Source of the DNA: Glandiceps talaboti
Taxonomy: Eukaryota > Hemichordata > Enteropneusta > Spengelidae
DNA: 64,000 nt
Assembly: GCF_964340395.1 (NCBI RefSeq)
Contig: NC_135557.1
Span: 4,978,716 to 5,042,715, forward strand
Direction of reading: 5' to 3'
Both the position numbers and the translations under genes were made by a program. A model generated the notes under the pieces. It was not told the DNA's origin, ran no database searches, and saw only the letters and a list, made by a program, of their open reading frames with translations. Shown here in pieces: positions 55,541 to 64,000 of this stretch. The first letter of the stretch is position 1; every line of letters starts with the position of its first letter.

Positions 55541-55990
55541 ATGGAACAGACGTTTACAGATATTTTACAGCCAGTTGAATCAGTATCAACAACACCATAA
55601 CAGGTGTCTCCAATAGTTAAGCACAGGGAAAGATTACTATGTATTATTGCTGCTGGACAATCAAAAGCTTTCTTGGGGAAAAAAATTCACTCTCGAATAT
55701 ATTGAAAAGCGAGCGATAAAGAAATTGAAAAGTATTATAAAATATATGAAAGCACTTACAGTTCTCTCGTAAGTGACAATATTGTAAATGGAGTTTTATT
55801 TGGGTTTAGTAAATTAGTAGGACTTGTGCTTCCAGTGCATAATGTGAACAAATTAAGTGATGACTTGAAGAACAATTTTCTTGTTACAAATCAATTCAAA
55901 CAACTTACTGGAAAGTTAGCATACAGTTATGGTCCTCTTTTAGCATTGACAAGTGGTGGTCTCACTATTTTAAATAACATTAACTTTTAA
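55541..55990 (+). pseudogene. Polinton conserved protein next to ATPase, broken
   Basis: Begins MEQTFTDILQPVESVSTTP at 55,541, then TAA where copy A has a sense codon. RERLLCIIAAGQSKAFLGKK is conserved; an extra A and a deletion near 55,680-55,710 shift the frame. It then continues DKEIEKYYKIYESTYSSLVS, KLSDDLKNNFLVTNQFKQLT and YGPLLALTSGGLTILNNINF to TAA at 55,988-90. This stop shortens it relative to copy A, whose acidic tail continues for about 50 codons. Confidence 0.65.
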
Positions 55991-56275
55991 ACACAAGCAA
56001 AGTGACTTAAATGATTTTAATAAAGTTGAAAAGAGTGACTTAAGTCAACATGAACAAGTTCTTGATCAAGTTCTTGAAAACAACTTAGAACTTGACTTAG
56101 TTGAAGAGTTTCAAAATTTAAAGTAACTTAAATGACTTTAATAAAGTTGAAAAGAATAATTTAAGTAACATGAACAAGTTCTTGATCAAGTTCTTGAAAA
56201 CAACTTGAACACAACTTGAAAACAACTTGAAAATTAACTTAATGAAAAGAGTTTAAAAAAATTAAAGTAAGATGA
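55991..56275. repeat. Duplicated remnant of the preceding gene's tail
   Basis: Two tandem copies (about 56,000-56,120 and 56,122-56,225) of a segment with TTTAATAAAGTTGAAAAGA and GAACAAGTTCTTGATCAAGT, then short AACTTGAAAACAACTTGAA repeats. The sequence matches the copy A tail that codes for NDLSQLDQELAIEIDQELQN, here out of frame. Confidence 0.75.
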
Positions 56276-56308
56276 AAAGAAATATTTTGTATTATATATA
56301 ACAGTGTA

Positions 56309-56777
56309 AAAAAATTAGTGATACAGAACAGACTCAAACAGAGACTGTGACTAAAAAATTAAAACTAAAAGTCCGGGTAGAGTTGCATGGGGTAAAAAAT
56401 TATCAGTAATTTCAGCTGAAACAAAAAAATGAAAAAAATTAAAATCGATAGAGACAAAGGAGTCAATGGAATCAATGGAACCGACTGAGTTTTCCTCACA
56501 GTCAGACAATATAAGCTCGCAATTTAATAATACTATGATTTTATTAACTCTTGGTTCACTAGTAATTGGGGTAGCTGGTTTATATTATAAAAGAGAGTGG
56601 TTTTTACAATCAGGTGCTAAAGAAACTAAACAATTAACGACATCACAACCATATGGAAATTCATCTGTGTTGGTAAACCATAGTATTCAATTTGAACTTT
56701 TGTTCCAAACACAACTAGAAAATTTACCTGAAACATCACAACCAGTTGAAAATAATGCTCTGTTTGAAATGGAATAA
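56309..56777 (+). pseudogene. Polinton basic/Pro-Glu-rich single-TM protein, start lost
   Basis: Homologous to copy A 738-1,163. The copy A start ATG reads ATT here (near 56,315) and a TGA interrupts near 56,429. From about 56,466 the frame is open for 104 codons, including SQFNNTMILLTLGSLVIGVA and a Gln/Thr-rich tail to TAA 56,775-77. A middle duplication or insertion (SVLVNHSIQFELLFQTQLEN) distinguishes it from copy A. Confidence 0.6.
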
Positions 56778-56811
56778 TTATTTTATATATATATGATATA
56801 TATACACACAA

Positions 56812-56905
56812 TGACAAACTATACTAAACTAATTGTGAATGGTCTTTATGGTGGTGCAATTTTATATGCTTTAACAATAGCTAATAGTTTAATACTTGAT
56901 AAAAA
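56812..56905 (+). pseudogene. Truncated copy of Polinton small membrane protein
   Basis: MTNYTKLIVNGLYGGAILYA... from ATG 56,812 matches the copy A gene at 467-705 for about 30 codons, then runs into an AT-rich repeat (ATATTTAAATATATAATAAA, twice) at 56,905-56,954. The remaining copy A genes from there to its end are absent here. Confidence 0.6.
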
Positions 56906-56954
56906 ATATATATTTAAATATATAATAAAAAAATATATTTAAATATATAATAAA

Positions 56955-57254
56955 ATGGAAGTATGTAAATTATGTAAACGGGAAAGTGCAACCCGTGATT
57001 GTACTAACATTTATGGTACACTGTTTGGAAAATCCCATTGTTCTAATTGTTGTGATTCGATGACAAAAATGAACTGGTATAATGTTATTCATTGTAACAT
57101 ATGTAGAAGATTCAACATTCCTCGTAATGATATTTGTAAAAACATTTGTGGTAACATCTATGGAAGGTTTCACTGTTTTAACTGCTGTATTTCATTTAAT
57201 AAACCTCTAGATGAAAACTTTCATGACCTTCATCATAATTCAAAATATTTATGA
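56955..57254 (+). CDS. Cys-rich protein with two tandem zinc-binding-like motifs
   Basis: An intact frame of 99 residues from ATG 56,955 (MEVCKLCKRESATRDC). Two repeats of about 45 residues share C-x2-C-x10-15-C-x2-3-(Y)G-x3-G-x1-2-HC-x2-CC: first CKLC...NIYGTLFGKSHCSNCC, then CNICRR...NIYGRFHCFNCC. The spacing suggests a treble-clef or knuckle-like metal site, repeated. I do not recognise the family. It is not in the visible part of copy A, and the reading frame is undamaged although its neighbours are broken. Confidence 0.65.
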   Translation: MEVCKLCKRESATRDCTNIYGTLFGKSHCSNCCDSMTKMNWYNVIHCNICRRFNIPRNDICKNICGNIYGRFHCFNCCISFNKPLDENFHDLHHNSKYL

Positions 57255-57274
57255 TCCTAAAAACAATATTAAAA

Positions 57275-57606
57275 ATGTTTTTAATAGGTATAATCTTAAT
57301 TATTATAATTTATCAACTGTTGCTAGAATATTTTTATCAATCAACAAAATTTATACAGAACATGAAGTTCATACAAATCCAACATGATGTCGATCACTTA
57401 ACTTTAGTGTGATTAAAAATGTAATTCTATTATACTTACGAAAATATCAGGAAGCGGATAAAATATCAGAGTTGAAAACGAAAGTACATGAACAGAATAA
57501 TATTCTCAAACAGTATTGGGATAAATGGAATACAAAATATAATATAAAATTTAGTTGGTGTTTACGATGGTGTCTAACATTTAAAAAAATTAAACAATCA
57601 TTATAA
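57275..57606 (+). pseudogene. Small TM plus helical protein, probable frameshift
   Basis: ATG 57,275 opens MFLIGIILIIIIYQLLLEYF, a membrane helix, and runs to TGA 57,410-12. An overlapping frame from 57,409 continues for 65 codons: YLRKYQEADKISELKTKVHE, coiled-coil-like, and a Trp/Cys-rich end (FSWCLRWCLTFKKIKQ) to 57,606. The pieces probably form one short membrane-anchored coiled-coil protein with a one-base shift. Last gene before the right terminus. Confidence 0.5.
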
Positions 57607-57765
57607 AAAATAATTAAACGTTATTTAATGACTCATCCTGTATGATCTCATATGCCTATTGTAAGTGTATTGACCTTTTGAATCTACCAGTGGATTAATT
57701 TAGACAAAGGATGAGAATATTAATAGATTACCAATTGTCAGTCGTTACGCGGTTCAGATACCCTT

Positions 57766-57858
57766 CACAGTGAATGACAGTGAAACGACAGTGAACGACA
57801 GTGAATGACAGTGAAACGACAGTGAACGACAGTGAATGACAGTGAAACGACAGTGTTA
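57766..57858. repeat. Subterminal 31-bp tandem repeat of Polinton B right end
   Basis: About three units of GACAGTGAATGACAGTGAAA plus CGACAGTGAAC directly inside the terminal repeat. The other ends have a different short repeat (GGTCACA type), so subterminal repeats differ between the two sides. Confidence 0.85.
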
Positions 57859-57970
57859 TTTTTGTGTTTACTCAAATTTAATATAGATTAGACTGTTTTA
57901 ACTTTTAAAAAAACGGTGAAAAATGGGGGTTGTCGAAAAGTGATCTCGTACTATCAATTTCTATACTACT
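57856..57970 (-). repeat. Polinton copy B right terminal repeat
   Basis: GGTGAAAAATGGGGGTTGT and ...TATACTACT match the copy A end in direct orientation and the copy B left end inverted. It ends at 57,970. Outside are AACTAC bases, which do not equal the left flank GACACC. Confidence 0.88.
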
Positions 57971-58327
57971 AACTACAACTTGAATTGAATAGAATGGTTA
58001 AACACAGTAGAGGTACAGTCATATAACACACTGAATAATGAGTGTATCACATGCCATGTCATATATTTGTGTGGTTTGAGCAAAGGGTTAAAAGGTTATC
58101 AGAACAATCCGACAGGTATCTGATTGTAAGCCACAAAACACCGTTAATACAAATTTGAAATTGTTTGTTTCCTTACAAGTCAACTGGGTCCAACCACAAA
58201 TGCAACTAGACGATTCTACTTTATTACAACAGATAAACATCTGAGTGTTTGGTTTCAGTTCAAGCTTTAGATATGCCTAAATAATGCATGTATTTAGTAA
58301 AATTTCAATTTAAGGCATTTTCTTCCC
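57971..58327. other. Unassigned flank of Polinton B
   Basis: No coding or repeat feature recognised; no continuation of the LINE endonuclease fragment seen at 33,114-33,268. Confidence 0.5.
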
Positions 58328-58771
58328 GGCGGTGGCAGTCCCTAGATGGGTGGGTATCCATACTTGTTAGTGAAATTTCAAATGTACTCATTTGCCCGGA
58401 ATATTTCAATGAAAAACATCCCCTTTTTAGTGAATCTGGGAGAAAATCATTACAAACACATTGTTATTTCCGAAATTCGGGAGGGTTTACCTTGATGGAC
58501 ATTTAAACCATACACTGCACGTACACTCTTTGTCCTAATGTTTGCAATTGAATACTATGGATTACGAGACCTTCGTCCCCAGGCCTTCGTCGGAAAGTTT
58601 CCTCTGAGAGAGAGTAGAAAAAGGGCATCCTACCCCTATCCTGAGAGGGTGATCTGAAAAAGTACCCCTTTTCACGATTGCACGGACAAGAAGACAGACG
58701 AAAACACCCCTTTTTCCGTGAAATTTCTAACAAGTATGTGTACCCGCTTCGTCTGGGACTGCCACCACCTG
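58328..58771. mobile_element. 444-bp inverted-repeat element (MITE/foldback)
   Basis: The left end GGCGGTGGCAGTCCCTAGAT and right end CTGGGACTGCCACCACC (to 58,771) are imperfect inverted repeats of about 52 bases that both include ATACTTGTTAG and GAAATTTC. The interior has related AAAAAGGGCATCC and CATCCCCTTTTTA blocks in opposite orientation, so the whole can fold. No transposase frame is present; superfamily not assigned. Confidence 0.75.
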
Positions 58772-61369
58772 AGTTATTATATACAAGTATCATAATAGTA
58801 TTATAGAATTATTATTAAACATTTTGTCTGATGGCTGATACTTTATTGATATAGTAGTTTTTCCATTTGATCAGAATGACAGTCTGTCGGTCTGCAACTA
58901 TCTATCTGTCTGTCTGTCTTCTGCATATATATGTCACTGTGTTCCACGCTTGAATTCTCAAATGAGCAAAGTTGGAAAATACAAAACAAATATGTATGTT
59001 GAATGGTGATAATTAATGTGCCCAGCTATTATTAGATAGCTATTGACATTTTACTTGAGTACACACTGTGATTGGTTGGTGTAGTCACGTGATAGTGTTC
59101 GTACTTGTAGAGTTGAAAGATTTCACAGTGTACAGGTGATTCACCACTCACTTGGCTACACAACGTCTACACCGTCCCAGTTCGTTTCATGATTCGAGTT
59201 TATTGATTAATTGTGTAATTGTGAACGTCACAAGTCGACAACATTGACGTCATACTATTCAGGTAGGTCACTGTCGTCTTAGTTCCTGCCTACAAAATAG
59301 TGTGTAAATTGTAATGTTAACTTTTGTTATTTATGTTAGTCCAAGTTGTTGAAGTACAAGTAGGTTTAACATATTGATACTTCTATCGTTAATAAGTTCT
59401 AATACTGCTATCATAAAATTAAATATTCATATTGATAGTTCAGCTAATTCAGTTCGGTTACTCTGTCTACTAAACATTAATTTCATCGCCACCATCCTGA
59501 CAACAGTGGAAAATATTATATTAAAATTAGGAGAGAAAAATGATACTGTAGTTGATAGATGAGTTTCAACATATGGCTGGTCAGGGGCTTGAGGTATTAA
59601 AGATATCACTTGACAACAAGATGTGTTCTACGTACAGTCAGGATTATAAGAACATAGGCGTAAAAAAAATAAGTACATTACAAACCACCACTTCTAAATG
59701 AGGTGAAGTTCAAGTTTTATCGAATAAATATTGAATGATTGATATTAAGGGATTCAAAAGTGAATAACCGAACCCACCAAAACATTCTCGGGGAATATAA
59801 AATCGCTTTGACAGAATAATCTGAATGTCGAATTCACTATTTCATGTTCGGTACATGAATTGTAGTTTCACTGCAATGTCTTAAAAGTATTTCAATACGA
59901 CACTCCTGTAGTATTATCGTAGTGTCCTGCTTTCTGATTGGATTAGCCGTGATGTACAGGATTAAATATAATCTGCTAGAAGAACACGTAAATAAATCAG
60001 CTTAAAATATTGAAGTATTAGAAGAACTGTAAATATGTAGCCGTTGACTTGAAATTATATCAGTCTCAAAATTATTACGATGGCATTTCTGTTTTGAGTA
60101 CTCCGTAATCTACCCTGTCGATAATGGTGCATTGAAGTCACGTACTTATTTCAATATAAATATCGTACATGTAGATGTCTTTGAAAAGTTTGAGCGACAA
60201 CTACAACCAGTTGTTGAACTTCATAAAGTTAAAATCTGTTACGCGTTTTTACATTTTTTGAATTGAGAGTTTCTATACGTGTTGTTTTTCTGACAATCAT
60301 AGACTCTATCTGCAATTATCGACAACCTTTCCGTCATTTATTTATGAAAATGCAAACGTGTCACTCCGTACAAACTGCACTTAATGGCGATACCACGAAA
60401 CTAAACTAATCTCTAAATTAATTATTATTTCCAAAATACATATGTGTTTTACACAACACAAGTTTACACAATGTTGTCAAGTGACTGTGCTATGAAACTC
60501 ATAACATATAGTGACTAATCCTCCACCTGCAGTAAGTAAATGATTGGTTTGACCATTGACAGTTGACGGTGAGTGGTTCGCGTTTAATTTTGATACATGG
60601 TGGGCGAATTCACATGCTTGGTGCTAATACCAGTACGACTCAATAGCAATTTAGCGACCATATTGATTTTCATTACTTTATAGATTTTAATAGGTTATTG
60701 TGATTATTCCCTACAGAGTGTCCATACATGTACATACTAATTGTCTCACACTAGGCCTGGAATCACTGACATCCAACGTCTAGATCTAACAATTGACTTT
60801 CATAATCTGATAAATAAAGTCAAGTTTAATCATAACTGAAATATCTTTAAACAATATTTTTATATCTGTAAAATATTGGAACTAATAATCAAATATCGTT
60901 ACAATTATTTTGCAATTGCATGGCTTAAAGTACAATTTTTGGCAGTATATTTGGTTAGAGTAACATCTGGGCCTTCAGGAAAAATGATTTTGCCCCTCTG
61001 GATTCTCTTGCGAAAACTCACAGGAGACGGTTTCTATGGTAACATTTACATTATTTTGAAGGATGCTAAAACATATGCCATATCTCGTGCCCCAGAAATG
61101 TTATAATCATAATTAAAGTGTGTGTATATATATATTTGAGAGGACAGGGAACTCAATTATTACATGACCTTTTCGATCAAGCTCAGCGTCATAGTCAAAA
61201 TTCAAGGTCATCTTAATTTTTGGACTTGTATCGAAACATTAACTGAAACTTTCAAGTATGTCTTCCATCAGATATGATTGGTAAAGCTGCAAGTTGGTCA
61301 GAAAATAGCTAAACATATAATCTTTCCGAAAAACGTGATACATATCTAACACCTACATAGCTCCTGAGA
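58772..61369. other. Unassigned flank with a possible non-coding first exon
   Basis: No coding exon recognised. At 59,070-59,262 the sequence is less AT-rich, holds TTGACGTCAT (CRE-like, near 59,244) and ends CTATTCAG followed by GTAGGT, a good splice donor. This could be a 5' UTR exon of a rightward gene beyond the window, but nothing else supports it. Confidence 0.35.
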
Positions 61370-61994
61370 AGGATTAGTTTTTACTGAGGTATGTATAGCT
61401 GTAAATTATCATGAAATGTTTTTATTCTGACATTTACGATCACGTAAGAGAATTTACGTTGTAAGACCTGAAAGGACCTGTCCATGTCAAGTAGGTGTTC
61501 AGTATTTGATTACAAATATTTCACTGAAACGACTTGTTTACACCAAATAACACCCACCTCCCCACTCCTTCCCCACCACCACGTTAAAACATACAACATT
61601 ATAAGATAACCATACATATTTCCTATGTCTAAAGCCAACATGGCTGCTCTGAGAAATATTAGTTATTTTACTGAAAGAACCACCATAGTTACAAGTATGG
61701 CTATAATTTATATCGTAAAATGTACAATCTTGCTTTTATTCTGACATTTACAATCACATAAGAAGACTTGTCTTATAGGACCATAAATGACCTATCCATG
61801 TCAAGTATATGTATTTACAACAAATAAATTGTACTAAATATGTTGGTCTTACCTCCAAATGTTAGTGACGCTATCGACTTAAAAAATCAATGCCATATAT
61901 TTTACTTTACGAGAAGAACATTACATACGTTCAATTTGAAATCAGTATGCCAAGATGAATTTCATAAGTTTACTTCTAGTCATCTGATGCAGAT

Positions 61995-61998
<4 letters not shown>

Positions 61999-62026
<28 letters not shown>
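61999..62026. repeat. (CA)n at the end of repeat copy 1
   Basis: A short (CA)n tract; the second copy has a much longer one at 63,545-63,606. Confidence 0.9.
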
Positions 62027-62029
<3 letters not shown>

Positions 62030-62640
62030 CGTCATAGGTGCACAGCTTGTATTCGAACCACAAACACATTAGCACACACACAAATTCTTAAAACGCTTAA
62101 TGCACAGTGAACACTTTTCTTTACGGTTACACACCACTTTATAAGAAAACAAGACATATTTGGTTTGATAAAGAACACAAGTCCGGTTGTCTACGGTTGA
62201 AATACTTTATTATCAACATATCGACCTCACAGGAGGTCTTCTTCACGGTCTAAAAAACACATTAACGGATACAGAGTGATTGTAATAAATAAAACGACAA
62301 AACAGCTAAAAAATACTACAATAAAAGTGGTAAATGCAGTACATAGTATCGGTGAAAAAATAACGGTGAACCCCGCTAAATGGCAGAAAGCATGAGATTG
62401 GAAATATAAATGAAATAAGATGACAAACCGTAATAAACAAGCTATCATTTCGAAAATTGTATGGAATGGAAGTAACATGATGCTAGTAAGAAAAAGAATA
62501 AAACTTACTATACCTGGTTGGGCAGAAAAGCCTAGTCCCTCAGATGGTAAAAAGGGCGACTGACACACTTTTACTATGTGCTGTAGTTTCCACTTTTATT
62601 GTAGTATTTTTTTAGCTATATATGTTATCGTTTTATTTAT

Positions 62641-62698
<58 letters not shown>

Positions 62699-62730
62699 TA
62701 CGTACGCACGCACGCACGCACACACACATA
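62641..62730. repeat. (CT)n with (GTAC)/(GCAC)/(CA) tail
   Basis: About 50 bases of CT (62,646-62,693) followed by GTAC, GCAC and CA repeats. The minus frame at 62,227-62,568 just before it is hydrophobic but shows no motif. Confidence 0.9.
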
Positions 62731-63541
62731 CACACACTAATAATAGAAGTAGATGTGCACACTAGTGATTCACATCAAAATGCATGCATATATAGGTAAA
62801 ATTATATTCACAGTGATTCAAATGCATTTATATCAATAGCCATGATTTCAGGTAGCTGTTAATTAAGTGCACAGTTTTTCTCCTTTTTCATTAAACCACC
62901 GTTACTCTCAACCAGGTCACCTGATTTATATTTGTTTGCTTGTTACCAATACCTACCACAGATACAAACAAGGCCATAAATTATGCAGTGTTTATTCTTT
63001 TAATATTACAACTTGATTTGAATAGGGTAACATTACTTCCCCACTCATTCCCCACCCCCACGCTAAAACATACAACATTATAAGATAACCATACATATTT
63101 CCTATGTCTAAAGCCAGCATTGCTGCTCTGAGAAACACTAGTTTTTACTGAAACAACCACCATAGTTTAAGTATGGCTATAATTTATATCGTAAAATGTA
63201 CAATCTTGCCTTTATTCTGACATTTACAATCACATAAGAAGACTTGTGTTGTTAGACCATAAATGACCTATCCATGTCAAGTATGTGTGCAAATACATCA
63301 CTGAAACGACATCTTTACAACAAATAACCTGCAATAAATCTGAGGTGTTAGCTCCAAATTTTAGTGACGCTATCGACTTAGAAAATGAATAACATGTAGA
63401 TGATATTAATGCTTTTTCATGATAACTTATGAAATCAATGCCATATATTTCACTTCACCAGAAGAACATTACAACGTTCAATTTGAAATCAGTATGCCAA
63501 GATGAAATTCATAAGTTTACTTCTAGTCATCTGATGTAGAT

Positions 63542-63544
<3 letters not shown>

Positions 63545-63611
<67 letters not shown>

Positions 63612-63666
63612 ACATATACATACATACATACATACATACATACATACATACATACACACACACACA
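63545..63666. repeat. (CA)n and (CATA)n microsatellites
   Basis: About 62 bases of CA, then about 40 bases of CATA, then CA again. A diverged tail of the 61,370-63,540 repeat resumes near 63,715. Confidence 0.93.
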
Positions 63667-64000
63667 TAAATGTTTGTTTTATGATAACGTACATGTGATG
63701 AATAGTATCAGATGTTACTTCATCTGAAGAATACTGCATACGTTCATTTTAAAATCAACAAGGCCGAGATGAAATTCTTACTATTTCTAATCATCTAGAA
63801 ATACCAATGCATTTTTTATGCAATTGCAAGGCTGCTAGACGTTTTGAAGATATACATTTCGTAAACGACTACTTCAGAATTTTAAGGTGATTCCAAAATA
63901 TAAAAATAACCCTTTTCCTTTACAAAGTTTTAGTTACTGTATATAGTTTAAACTACGATTCACATAACGTTGTAACAAAATTGATCGACGTATATAAATT
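63667..64000. other. Unassigned right end
   Basis: Nothing recognised except the weak repeat resemblance near 63,715-63,800. Confidence 0.5.

Larger units (their letters stand above)
33270..57970 (+). mobile_element. Polinton/Maverick copy B, both ends present, with nested insertions
   Basis: The left end AGTTGTATATAAAATA (33,270) and right end TATACTACT (57,970) are inverted repeats related to the copy A end. Gene order: zinc finger, polymerase, convergent PX, (TA)n, several small ORFs, integrase with chromodomain, capsid-associated proteins, membrane protein, capsid, ATPase and small membrane ORFs. Insertions at about 38,570-43,320 and 45,109-49,888 account for about 9.5 kb. Flanking six-mers are GACACC and AACTAC, not an identical target duplication, so the flanks have mutated or rearranged. 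Most genes carry stops or frameshifts. Confidence 0.93.
61370..63540. repeat. Dispersed repeat, two full and one partial copy
   Basis: About 470 bases at 61,551-61,995 recur at 63,032-63,545 in the same orientation, sharing AAAACATACAACATTATAAG, TTTCCTATGTCTAAAGCCA and TCATCTGATG. Both copies run into a (CA)n tract. A partial third copy lies at 61,370-61,500. Confidence 0.85.

Noticed and set aside
62227-62568. Hydrophobic minus-strand frame of 113 residues
   Set aside because: AT-rich composition gives Phe/Leu/Ile runs; no motif, no partner exon, no Polinton context.

Overview
The window is animal genomic DNA, AT-rich, full of microsatellites and transposons, with one multi-exon host-type gene. 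Introns with GT/AG borders, LINE retrotransposons and two large Polinton (Maverick) DNA transposons point to a metazoan, most likely a marine invertebrate. I cannot name the phylum from sequence alone.

Layout. (1) 1-9,407: Polinton copy A, minus strand, cut by the left window edge. Reading inward from its end at 9,407 it has a terminal repeat, a zinc-finger ORF, a protein-primed family B DNA polymerase, then a plus-strand penton-like (PX) gene convergent with the polymerase. Beyond a (TA)n tract lies a minus-strand cluster: a fused ORF, candidate major capsid protein, packaging ATPase and several small membrane proteins. (2) 9,408-33,269: host interval with a STAND/NB-ARC-TPR gene (13,677-19,920, six recognised exons, all introns phase 1), whose introns carry hammerhead-ribozyme-like motifs, plus many satellites and a Harbinger-like element (26,628-28,654). 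(3) 33,270-57,970: Polinton copy B, plus strand, both ends present, about 24.7 kb. Two nested insertions add about 9.5 kb; without them it is about 15 kb, a normal Polinton length. One insertion is a Russian doll: a LINE inside a pogo/Tigger-like element inside the integrase gene. (4) 57,971-64,000: flank with a 444-bp inverted-repeat element and a dispersed duplicated repeat.

How the genes work together. In known Polintons the polymerase and retroviral-type integrase replicate and insert the element, while the capsid proteins (major and penton-like), the A32-like ATPase and a set of small membrane/coiled-coil proteins suggest a virion stage. Both copies here are decayed: most long genes carry in-frame stops or frameshifts. 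Copy A lacks the whole integrase-to-membrane-protein block that copy B has, and the two sides of the missing block are joined in one open fused ORF. Comparing the copies allows each break to be placed. I recognised no adenain-like protease in either copy.
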